Positions 17,175 to 25,170 of a stretch of 64,000 bases of DNA are shown in pieces. Under the pieces are notes generated by a model. The model saw only the letters and a list, made by a program, of their open reading frames with translations. It was not told the origin of the DNA and ran no database searches. Origin of the DNA: Elusimicrobiota bacterium. GTDB taxonomy: Bacteria; Elusimicrobiota; Elusimicrobia; UBA1565; UBA9628. Both the position numbers and the translations under genes were made by a program. How positions within the stretch are numbered: the stretch's first letter is position 1; the number at the start of each line of letters is the position of its first letter. The stretch lies in assembly GCA_016194705.1 (NCBI GenBank), contig JACQAZ010000018.1, forward strand, positions 42,146-106,145, read 5' to 3'.

Positions 17175-19243
17175 TCGACGTCTGCGTCTCGACCCACAAC
17201 AACCTCCCAGAACTGCCCGCCGTCCTCGATTCGATCTTCTCCCAGAGGGAAAATTTTCAGGGGAGAGTGTTCGTTATCGACAACGGTTCTACCGATGGAG
17301 GGCCGGACTGGGTCCGTCGCAACCGTCCTTGGGTCGAGGTTCTTGAGCAGGGACAAAACCGAGGTCCCTGCGCTTCCCGCAACGCGGCTCTCCGGGAACC
17401 CGGCGCGGAGTGGGTCCTTCTGCTGGACGGCGACTGCTCGTTGGCGCCCAAATTCGCGCAGGCCCTCATGCGCGACCGCGAAACCAATCCGGCCGAGGTC
17501 TACAGCGGGCGGACGGTGTATGCCGCCGAACCCGACCGGATCTACTACGACGCGGGAAGCGCCCACTTCCTCGGCCTGCTCTGCCTGGAGAACGTCCAGG
17601 CCTCTTCAGGGCGGGCGTTCGCTCCAACGCGCGAGCCCGGGGCGGTCTCCACCTCGGCGCTCTTGGTATCGCGGGAGGCCGCCCGGCGGGCGGGATTTTT
17701 CGACGAGGGCTATTTCTTTTTCGGAGAAGACTTGGACTTCTCTCTGCGCCTGCGCGCGCTGGGTTTTCGTCTAAGGCATGTGCCCGAGGCCGTGGTCCTG
17801 CACCACAAGCCGCTGCCGGGCTCGGAGCCTGCGGCCGCAGAAGACCGGAGAAGATCGGCCCTGCGCAGCCAAAGACAGGGGCCCAATCGCTGGAGGACCT
17901 TGCTGAAGGTCTGCCGCGGGCGCACTCTTTTGCGGGCCGCGCCGCTCCACTTGGCTTATCAATCGATCGAAGGCCTCAACGCCCTTCGGGAGGGAAATGT
18001 CACGGAACATGCGGGGGGGTGGGTCCGGCTCGCGAAGGACCTTCATTCGGTCCTGAGCGCGCGCAGGTCGGTCCAAGCGTCCCGGTCGGTCGAGGACGCC
18101 GAACTGTTCGGCAACCCTGCGCTTTCTTGGCGGCCCGAGATTCTGGCCTTGCCGGGGGCCGGGCTGCTGAAGCGGCTGTTGGAGCTCGCCTGCGCCTTTT
18201 CTTGGTCTGGGCAAACCAGCCAATCCTCCTTGAGTCTACCCCGGCTCTTGATCGCGCGGATGAGGCAGTTCCGCTTGGCGGCGCGCGCGCGGCGCTTCGC
18301 GCAGACCGAGCCGGCTCGCATCCGGCGCCTGATCTTGATGCTTCAGAGCCAGTGCGCCCTGCGCTGCCGCATGTGCGACCTTTGGCTGGAGCCGGAATCT
18401 TCCTTGCCCGCCGACCGGATACCGGAACTGCTCCGAGCCAAATGCCTGGCGCCCGGCGTCAGCGTCCATCTCACCGGCGGGGAGCCGTTTCTCTACCCTG
18501 ATTTTACCGTGACCTACGGCAGGATTCGCTCGCTCATGCCGGAGGCGGAGATGACCATCCAATCCAGCGGCTCGCCGGCGGGAGCCATTCTTGACTTTCT
18601 CCGATCGGACCCGGACTTGCGGCGTACCACGCTGTGCTTCAGCTTCGACGGGGTGGGAGCGCATGATTTCCAACGGGGCCGGGCCGGAGCCGAGGCGGAA
18701 CTCATGAGCCTGCTGGAGAAGTCCCGCCGGATGGTCCCGAACGCCAGGCTTCTTCTCAGGTTCACCATCACTCCTTGGAACGCGGGCGCGGTGCGTTCGA
18801 CGTTCGCAATGGCGCGAGAATTGGGAGTCGGCATCCAATTCCAGATGGTCGATCATAACCCGCAATATACGAACTCCGTGCGCCGGCCGAGGAACGGGAC
18901 TCCGTTCCCGTTCCCTCCTGCGGCCCTGAAAACATTGGGGAAGGATCTGCGATCCGTTTTCAACGACCTCTCGGTGCTGCGCGACCGTCACGAGATGGGG
19001 CATCTGCTCCGCCTCATCGAGAGCCTCGACGATGATGGGCGAATCCCCTGCCGGCGCTCCTGTCCCGTGCCGTCGCAATCCGCCTTCATCCGGGCTGACG
19101 GCGCCGTATTGACCTGCCGCGGGCGGCCGCCGGTCGGCAACGCGCTGCAAGACGGGCTCGACGCCGCATGGAACAGCGAAGCGGCGGCTTTTCTAAGGCG
19201 GGCGGGCTGCGGCGCGTGCGAGCCGCGCTACAACGAGTTCTGA
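17171..19243 (+). CDS. GT2 glycosyltransferase fused to a radical SAM domain
   Basis: A 690-residue two-domain protein. Residues 1 to about 330 are a GT2 transferase: VCVSTHNNLPEL at the start, IDNGSTDGG, LLDGDCS as the DxD motif, and FGEDLDFSLR. After a linker, residues about 385-690 are a radical SAM enzyme with CX3CX2C at Cys395, Cys399 and Cys402 (CALRCRMC), the GGEPFLYPDF motif, and a C-terminal Cys-rich segment (CRRSC..., CGACEPRY) that may hold a further cluster, as in SPASM/twitch domains. The GTG at 17171 overlaps the previous stop. This fusion is unusual; it may couple sugar transfer and radical modification of the same product. No stop or frameshift separates the domains. Confidence 0.85.
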   Translation: MIDVCVSTHNNLPELPAVLDSIFSQRENFQGRVFVIDNGSTDGGPDWVRRNRPWVEVLEQGQNRGPCASRNAALREPGAEWVLLLDGDCSLAPKFAQALMRDRETNPAEVYSGRTVYAAEPDRIYYDAGSAHFLGLLCLENVQASSGRAFAPTREPGAVSTSALLVSREAARRAGFFDEGYFFFGEDLDFSLRLRALGFRLRHVPEAVVLHHKPLPGSEPAAAEDRRRSALRSQRQGPNRWRTLLKVCRGRTLLRAAPLHLAYQSIEGLNALREGNVTEHAGGWVRLAKDLHSVLSARRSVQASRSVEDAELFGNPALSWRPEILALPGAGLLKRLLELACAFSWSGQTSQSSLSLPRLLIARMRQFRLAARARRFAQTEPARIRRLILMLQSQCALRCRMCDLWLEPESSLPADRIPELLRAKCLAPGVSVHLTGGEPFLYPDFTVTYGRIRSLMPEAEMTIQSSGSPAGAILDFLRSDPDLRRTTLCFSFDGVGAHDFQRGRAGAEAELMSLLEKSRRMVPNARLLLRFTITPWNAGAVRSTFAMARELGVGIQFQMVDHNPQYTNSVRRPRNGTPFPFPPAALKTLGKDLRSVFNDLSVLRDRHEMGHLLRLIESLDDDGRIPCRRSCPVPSQSAFIRADGAVLTCRGRPPVGNALQDGLDAAWNSEAAAFLRRAGCGACEPRYNEF

Positions 19244-19249
19244 GGCGAG

Positions 19250-20680
19250 TCAGGCGCCGATGCGGAGCACGCGTTGGGCGAAGCGCGCCCCGGCGCGTAG
19301 GGGATGGCGAGCCAGATGCTTGAGGTCGATCGCCGATTGCCATCGCCGCAGTGATTCCAATAATTCCATTCGAGACATTTCGATCGTAGGCACGCTCGGC
19401 CTGACCGGCCTCAGGAAGGAATAGTTCATGTTTTCCGACCACAGCCCTCGCTCCAGGCAGTACTGCATGAGCTCCGTGCCAGGTAGGGGAGTCGCGAAAG
19501 AGAAGACGCGATAATCCAGATCCAGTTCGGCCGCCAGCCGGAAGGTCTCCTCGGTTTGGGCGCGCGTCTCTTGAGGCATTCCGACCACGAACAGCCCGAC
19601 GACCCTGAGACCGAGCCTTTTCGCCCATTTCAACACCGGCCGCACCCTGCGCAGGTGCAAGGGCTTGCGCATGGGGCCTCTGAGTATCTCCTCATCTCCG
19701 GATTCTATGGCCAGCGTGATGCGGTGGCAGCCGGCTTCCTTCATCAGAGCCAGCAGCCTTTCATCGAGGGTCTCGACCATCAGCCCGTTGGGAGTGGACC
19801 AGGTCAGGTCGTACCGCCGGTCGATCATGCCCCGAAAGACCGCCGTGGCATGCGTCTTATTCAGGGTCAGGTTGTCGTCCTCGAACAGGATTTCCCGGAT
19901 GCCGTATTTCTCGACCAGCATATCCATCTCCGCCAGCACGTTGCCCACGGAGCGGAGACGATATTGCCGTCCCCATACCGTATGGATGGAGCAAAAGGAG
20001 CAGGTGAAGGGGCAGCCGCGGGATGTGATCAGAGGAAGGAATCTTTTCCGTTTCACGGGGCCGGTATGCGGCATATTGACGCGGAAATAATCCGCCAGGG
20101 GAAATCCGCTCCAGTCCGGAATCGGAATCAAATCCAAATTTGAAATGAGGGGCGCCCGGGGATTGATTCTCATCACGCCGCCTTCGTTGAACGCGATGCC
20201 GGGCAGGGGCTTCACGTCCTGCCCTCGCTCCAGCGAGGCCAATAGGCTGGGAAAAGCGTCTTCGGCTTCTCCCAGCACCACGAAGTCGACGTTGGAATCT
20301 GACAGGACCTTTTCGGGGGCGGCCGAAGGATGGGCTCCCCCCATCACCGTGATGACGCGAGGATCGATGCCCTTGGCTATCCGACAGACTCGGGCGGCGT
20401 TCGCGGACTGGGAAGAGAACGGGCAGGATACCCCAATGACTTGCGGCCGCAGCATTCGCAAGCGTTGGGCGATCTGCGCCTCGGAGAGGCCGTAGGTGAG
20501 CTGTTCGCGCTGCGCCGAAAGCTCTTCCTGCTCATGACCCTCGATCAAGGCGTCGAGGATCTGCACGTCATGATGGCGCCGCAGAACAGCCGCCAAATAG
20601 GCCAGTCCCAACGGCGGGTGGACGAACCTAGCTTCGCCGACGAAGATGGTGAACGGCGGCTGGACCAGGAGGACGCGCAT
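19250..20680 (-). CDS. B12-binding radical SAM protein, copy 1
   Basis: A 476-residue enzyme of the B12-binding radical SAM class. Residues 1 to about 165 form a cobalamin-binding-like Rossmann domain (VLLVQPPFT at the start, IGVSCPFSSQS, VMGGAHPSA), though the DxHxxG cobalamin His motif is not evident. The radical SAM core has CX3CX2C in SRGCPFTCSFCSI, followed by ILFEDDNLTLN and IESGDEE. The ATG at 20680 is chosen because the Rossmann strand starts there. It is the last gene of a minus-strand run and lies five bases after the DegT gene. Such enzymes methylate unactivated carbon or rearrange carbon skeletons. A close paralogue is at 23574-25145. Confidence 0.86.
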   Translation of the reverse strand: MRVLLVQPPFTIFVGEARFVHPPLGLAYLAAVLRRHHDVQILDALIEGHEQEELSAQREQLTYGLSEAQIAQRLRMLRPQVIGVSCPFSSQSANAARVCRIAKGIDPRVITVMGGAHPSAAPEKVLSDSNVDFVVLGEAEDAFPSLLASLERGQDVKPLPGIAFNEGGVMRINPRAPLISNLDLIPIPDWSGFPLADYFRVNMPHTGPVKRKRFLPLITSRGCPFTCSFCSIHTVWGRQYRLRSVGNVLAEMDMLVEKYGIREILFEDDNLTLNKTHATAVFRGMIDRRYDLTWSTPNGLMVETLDERLLALMKEAGCHRITLAIESGDEEILRGPMRKPLHLRRVRPVLKWAKRLGLRVVGLFVVGMPQETRAQTEETFRLAAELDLDYRVFSFATPLPGTELMQYCLERGLWSENMNYSFLRPVRPSVPTIEMSRMELLESLRRWQSAIDLKHLARHPLRAGARFAQRVLRIGA

Positions 20681-20685
20681 GATTT

Positions 20686-21927
20686 TTAGCGGAACGAGGT
20701 CCGGTCTGCAAAGAACGCCTTCACCGCCTCGACGACGCACTGCACGTCCGAGGGGTCCAGATGGATCCCGATCGGCAGGGCAACGGCCTCGTTCCAAAAG
20801 CTCTCGGAGTTGGGATAGGCATCGGCCGAACCGGGCAGATCTCGGAACGCCGATAGACGCGGCAGCGGCTCGAAGAACTTGACGCGCGCCTCGATCCCGC
20901 GTCCCATCAAGAAAGTCGCAAGGGCGTCCCGATGGCGGGTGCGGATCACATACCACCACCATGTATGAGCGCCGGGCGACTCCGGACGCGGCAGGGCAAG
21001 CGGGAACTCCGCGAGGCCGCGCGCATAGACTTCGGCAAGCTCCGACCGATGCGCCAGGATGCGGTCCAGGGATGCGGCCTGAGCCCGAACGCAAGCAACC
21101 TGCAGCGGGTCGAGATAGCCCGGGGTGCGCCCTCCTTTGATAACCCACGGGGAGGCGCCTTCCGGGTCGCGCATGAGCCGAACCCGCCTTCGATATTCTT
21201 CGTCGGAGGTGACGAAAATGCCGCCGTTACCAAGGCCCGATACGAGTTTGGTATGGCCGAAGCTGAACGCGGCCGCATCGCCGAAGGAGCCGGCGGGGCG
21301 GCCCTTCCAACGCAGGGCGTGCGCCTGGCAGGCGTCCTCGAGCAGGAACAAGCCTTCCGAACGGCAGAAATGCACGAGCGGTTCGGGGTCGCTCATGCCG
21401 CCGAAGAGGTGCACGGCGACGACGCCCTTCGTCCTGGGCCCCCGTTTGAGCGCCAACTGCCCGGGATCGAGATGCGGGCCCGACGCAGAGAGATCGACGA
21501 AGATGGGGACCGCGCCGGCGTTGCGAACCGCCAGCCCGGTGGCTACGAAGGTGTAGCTCGGAATCAAGACCTCGTCGCCCGGCTCGACGCCCAGAGCCAA
21601 CAAGGCGAAGGTGAGCGCCGTCGTGCCGCTCGAGGTGCCGACGCCGTGCGCCAGACCCAAGGAACGCGCGTAGTCCGCTGCGAAGGATTCGAGATATTCC
21701 CAGATCTCGCGATCGGTGCGCAGCGCGAACGCCCGTTCCAGCTCGCTGAACAACTCCTCCTGCGAGAATCTGTAGCTTGCGGAATAGTCCGAAAATGGGA
21801 CTTTGGCGGCCAGCGACGCCCGCGTGTCCAGCCGCCACTTCCAACGCTTGGCATCCAAGATCCTGATGCCGCGGGGGGCGGAAGGAGGAATCCGCAGCAT
21901 CCGCAGCGCCTCGGTGACGAGGCTCAC
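20686..21927 (-). CDS. DegT/DnrJ/EryC1 family PLP aminotransferase
   Basis: A 413-residue PLP enzyme of the sugar aminotransferase family. Visible: GVGTSSGTTALTFAL at the cofactor phosphate site, GDEVLIPSYTFVATG, LLEDACQAHAL with the PLP-ring Asp, and the Schiff-base Lys in SFGHTKLVSGLGNGG. The first 80 residues are an extra N-terminal segment with no recognised fold. The GTG at 21927 overlaps the GT2 stop upstream (GTGA). It most likely converts a keto-sugar nucleotide into an amino sugar used by the adjacent glycosyltransferases. No sugar dehydratase is found in the window, so the keto-sugar precursor must come from elsewhere. Confidence 0.9.
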   Translation of the reverse strand: MSLVTEALRMLRIPPSAPRGIRILDAKRWKWRLDTRASLAAKVPFSDYSASYRFSQEELFSELERAFALRTDREIWEYLESFAADYARSLGLAHGVGTSSGTTALTFALLALGVEPGDEVLIPSYTFVATGLAVRNAGAVPIFVDLSASGPHLDPGQLALKRGPRTKGVVAVHLFGGMSDPEPLVHFCRSEGLFLLEDACQAHALRWKGRPAGSFGDAAAFSFGHTKLVSGLGNGGIFVTSDEEYRRRVRLMRDPEGASPWVIKGGRTPGYLDPLQVACVRAQAASLDRILAHRSELAEVYARGLAEFPLALPRPESPGAHTWWWYVIRTRHRDALATFLMGRGIEARVKFFEPLPRLSAFRDLPGSADAYPNSESFWNEAVALPIGIHLDPSDVQCVVEAVKAFFADRTSFR

Positions 21928-22742
21928 TGGGAACTCATGACGCGCCCGTAAAGATGGCCGAGGGCGTCGGCCGCGCTGACGGCTCCTTCCCAACCCAAGA
22001 GTTCCGCCGGCCGGCGCCTCGGGGCGAGTCTCGAGCCGAGCCGAGCCCCGGAGGCCGCGAAGTAGAATAATCGCTTCATCAGGTGCGGCAAGCCGAGCTT
22101 CCTGGCCAGAATCCGATGACTGACATAGGCCTTGGGCTCGTAAATGGCCGTGTGTTCCCGCGCGAGCCTCTTTGACAGTTCGTAGTCATCGCCGCACACG
22201 CCGAGATCCCGGAATGGTTGGACGCCGCGGAACCCCGAGCCGATCGAGGCCTTTCGAATCGCGATGTTCGCGCCGGAAAGAAATTCGGAAACATGGTCGA
22301 TTCTTTTGCGTTCGGGGCCCAAATCCAAAATGCCCAGGCAGGACAGGATTCGTCGCGACCTTAGCAGGGGATGAGCCGGCGGCGCCGACCATAAGGGCCG
22401 CGTCGGGCCTCCCGCGCAGGCGACGGCGGGATCGCGGAAGCAGTCCTCGAGGGCGGCGAGCCAGCCGGGAGGAGCCAGGCAGTCGTCGTCAGTGAAGGCG
22501 ACGACCTCGCCGCGCGCCTCGACTAGGCCCCGGTTGCGGGCGTGGTGCACCCCTTGCCTCGCTTCGCCGACGCAGCGAACGCTTGGGAACTCCGATCGCA
22601 CCAAGGCGGCGGTCGCGGGTCCGGAGCCGTTGTCGACGACGATGATCTCGAGCGGGGAGCGGGCCTGTGCGAGAAGAGAAACAAGACAATCCCTCAGCAG
22701 CGACGGCCGGTCCTTGCTAGGGACGACGATGGAGATCGTCAC
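21924..22742 (-). CDS. Glycosyltransferase family 2, copy A
   Basis: A 272-residue GT-A enzyme. The start (VTISIVVPSKDRPSLL), VVDNGSG, and FTDDDCLAPPGW with the metal-binding DDD are typical of GT2; FLSGANIAI and CGDDYELSKRL follow. The GTG at 22742 overlaps the stop of the upstream GT2 gene. It resembles that neighbour throughout, so the two arose by tandem duplication and probably add two related sugars. A membrane anchor is not evident; it should act on the cytoplasmic face. Confidence 0.88.
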   Translation of the reverse strand: MTISIVVPSKDRPSLLRDCLVSLLAQARSPLEIIVVDNGSGPATAALVRSEFPSVRCVGEARQGVHHARNRGLVEARGEVVAFTDDDCLAPPGWLAALEDCFRDPAVACAGGPTRPLWSAPPAHPLLRSRRILSCLGILDLGPERKRIDHVSEFLSGANIAIRKASIGSGFRGVQPFRDLGVCGDDYELSKRLAREHTAIYEPKAYVSHRILARKLGLPHLMKRLFYFAASGARLGSRLAPRRRPAELLGWEGAVSAADALGHLYGRVMSSQ

Positions 22743-23569
22743 TCGAAGGGTCTCCTGCTCGCGCGCTGCGCGGCATAGCCGGCCACGGAAAAGGCGCTCA
22801 TCCAAGCGTCGACCCCTTTCCAATCGTCCTTCCAGCGGGGCAAAAGCGGCCGCCCGATCGCGGCCTTCTTGCGGCCGTTGTCGAATGCGGACGCGGCCAG
22901 ATGGAGCATGGTCAGCTTTCTTTTCGGGATATGATGGAGGACACGGGCGGCCGGCTCGTAATAGACCGGGCCGATGCGGGCGATCCTCACCGAGAACTCC
23001 ACGTCCTCCATGCCGAAGCCCGGGCGGCCGGCGCCGATGAAGAGAAAACGATGCCCGGCGTCGAAGACCGAGCGCCGGAAGGCGCAGTTCGTGCCGATGA
23101 GGAATTCTCGCCGGGAGTTCAGGGGCTTTCGCTGGGTCCCCAGGGAGAACGCGCCGATGGAGGAGAGCGCTTTCGACGACCGCGACAGCCAAGAGGGCGG
23201 CGGAGCCTCCCAGACTGGTTCGGCTGGCCCGCCGGTGCCGAGCGCTTGCGTCTGAGTCAGGCAGGCCTCGAGATGCGCCAGCCAGTCGGAGGCGGCGAGA
23301 GCGTCGTCATCGATGAAGGCGACGATCTGTCCGGCCGCGGCGTCGATGCCGCGATTGCGCGCATAGGCCACCCCACGGCGCGGCTCGCTCAGGACGCGAA
23401 TGCGCCGTTCGAAGCGACGGCGCAAGGCGTCGGGGGTCCCGTCCGAACTGCCGTTATCGACCGTCACGACTTCATCGGGCGCGCGCGTCTGGGACAATAC
23501 GGACTCAACGCAGCCGATGACGGACTCACGGCGATCGAGCGTCGGGATGACGACCGTTATCTTGTCCAC
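22739..23569 (-). CDS. Glycosyltransferase family 2, copy B
   Basis: A 276-residue GT2 enzyme starting MDKITVVIPTLDRRE, with TVDNGSSDGT, AFIDDDALAASDW as the DxD site, and FGMEDVEFSVR near the acceptor site. It precedes copy A with a GTGA overlap and follows the second B12-radical SAM gene by four bases. The whole run 25145 to 19250 reads as one minus-strand unit: radical SAM, GT2, GT2, DegT, radical SAM. Confidence 0.89.
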   Translation of the reverse strand: MDKITVVIPTLDRRESVIGCVESVLSQTRAPDEVVTVDNGSSDGTPDALRRRFERRIRVLSEPRRGVAYARNRGIDAAAGQIVAFIDDDALAASDWLAHLEACLTQTQALGTGGPAEPVWEAPPPSWLSRSSKALSSIGAFSLGTQRKPLNSRREFLIGTNCAFRRSVFDAGHRFLFIGAGRPGFGMEDVEFSVRIARIGPVYYEPAARVLHHIPKRKLTMLHLAASAFDNGRKKAAIGRPLLPRWKDDWKGVDAWMSAFSVAGYAAQRASRRPFE

Positions 23570-23573
23570 GGCG

Positions 23574-25145
23574 CTATTCCCGAGAATGGGCCGGGATCCT
23601 GGCCAGATAATGGCCGACGCGATCCCGGACGTTGGTCTGACCGGCGAAGCGCTCGGGCATCCGGCGGACCGCGGCCCTGCATTTGTCTGCGAGCCTGGAC
23701 GCGCCGTAGATCGGGTGCTTGACCGCGTAGAGCAGCCATTCCATTTTGAGCTTCGCGCGATAGCCGGCCAGCAGATTCTGGATATCCTGCGTCGAGAAAT
23801 CCTGGGTGCTGATCAGCGGCTTGCCGTAGGCTTGGGTGGCCGAGGCGAGCTCCTCGTCGCTCAGATCATCCCGTATGAGGCCTTTTTCAACGCAATCGGC
23901 GTACAGCTTCGTGCCGTACAGCGGAGTCGCGACATTCAGGTAAGGGAGGACGTCCGCCGAACGAAGCAGCGAGAGCGCCATGTCGATGGTCTGCTGCATG
24001 GTCGCGATGGTCTCTCCGGGGAAGCCGATGATGTAAAAGGCGCTCAGCCGGATACCGAGATTACGGCATTTTTCAGCGATCCGAGGCACGCCGTCCAAAG
24101 CGAGGTGCTTCTTGATGATGTTGTCGAGGACTTCCTGATTCGCGGATTCGATGGCGATGGTCAGCTCAACGCAGCCGGACCGCTTCATTTTCTCGAGAAG
24201 CTCGCCGGTCAAGGTGTCCAGCCGCATCCCGTTGGGAACGTCCCACTTCATCTCGAGCCCCGTATCGATCATGGCGTCGAGTATGCGTTCGAACCGATTC
24301 TGATCGAAGGAGAAGTTGTCGTCCTCGAAGTGGAAGTTGGTGATGCCGTAACGGTCTTTGAGATGTCGCAGATGCCGGATGACGTACTCCGGGGAATGCC
24401 CGCGGAATTTCTTCCCCATATGAAGCTGAATGGAGCAGAAGACGCAGGGATAAGGGCACCCGCGGCTCGTGATCATCGACATCGAGTTGCGGTTGATGCG
24501 GCTGCGCCCGACATACAGGTTCTTATTATAGAGATATTCTTGGACGTCGATGAGATCGTATGCGGGGAACGGCAATTCATCGGGTTCCATGTACTTCCTG
24601 GCCGCGTAGCGGACGGCCCGGCCGTCGAACGAGGCGACGCCTTCGACAGCGTCGAGCGGGCTCCCGGTTTTGAAGCGATCGATGAAATCGGCGAAGGCTT
24701 CCTCTCCTTCGCCGACGACGCAGTAGTCGCAATATCCTTTTTTTAGGAAATAATCATATCGAACCGACGGGTCGGGGCCGCCGAAGAGAACGATCGCCTT
24801 GGGCGCGGCTCGTCGGCAAATTTGGCCGACCGCGACGGCGTTCCCCGATTGCGACGAGAAAGGGATGGAGACTCCGATGATGTCCGGCTGGAACTCCGCG
24901 ATCTCCGCTTCGATCATCTCGGGCGAAGTCCCATGAACCACGAAACCGTCGCGTCTGTACACCGACCTGTCCGCCAGGCAATCCAGGACTTTGACCTGGC
25001 ACATCCTTCTGACCATCGCGGCCAAGCTCAACAGGCCCAGCGGGAAATAAAGCTCAAAATTCCTCGATTGCTCGAAGTATTTTTGCGGGGGATTGATGAG
25101 CAGGACCTTCGGCGAAGAGGCTTGGGTCCTTTCTGGGCTGGCCAT
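23574..25145 (-). CDS. B12-binding radical SAM protein, copy 2
   Basis: A 523-residue paralogue of the protein at 19250-20680. The N-terminal Rossmann domain begins KVLLINPPQKYF and contains IGVSIPFSSQSGNA and LFGGPDPSV; the radical SAM CX3CX2C is in SRGCPYPCVFCSI, followed by FHFEDDNFSF and IESANQE. I use the ATG at 25145, which follows a TAGAAT box; an ATG at 25166 would add seven residues. It lies 25 bases after the SGNH gene. Two such enzymes bracket the glycosyltransferases and DegT, which suggests two related radical steps on one product. Confidence 0.85.
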   Translation of the reverse strand: MASPERTQASSPKVLLINPPQKYFEQSRNFELYFPLGLLSLAAMVRRMCQVKVLDCLADRSVYRRDGFVVHGTSPEMIEAEIAEFQPDIIGVSIPFSSQSGNAVAVGQICRRAAPKAIVLFGGPDPSVRYDYFLKKGYCDYCVVGEGEEAFADFIDRFKTGSPLDAVEGVASFDGRAVRYAARKYMEPDELPFPAYDLIDVQEYLYNKNLYVGRSRINRNSMSMITSRGCPYPCVFCSIQLHMGKKFRGHSPEYVIRHLRHLKDRYGITNFHFEDDNFSFDQNRFERILDAMIDTGLEMKWDVPNGMRLDTLTGELLEKMKRSGCVELTIAIESANQEVLDNIIKKHLALDGVPRIAEKCRNLGIRLSAFYIIGFPGETIATMQQTIDMALSLLRSADVLPYLNVATPLYGTKLYADCVEKGLIRDDLSDEELASATQAYGKPLISTQDFSTQDIQNLLAGYRAKLKMEWLLYAVKHPIYGASRLADKCRAAVRRMPERFAGQTNVRDRVGHYLARIPAHSRE

Positions 25146-25170
25146 CGATGCGGATGATTCTAGCATTCTT

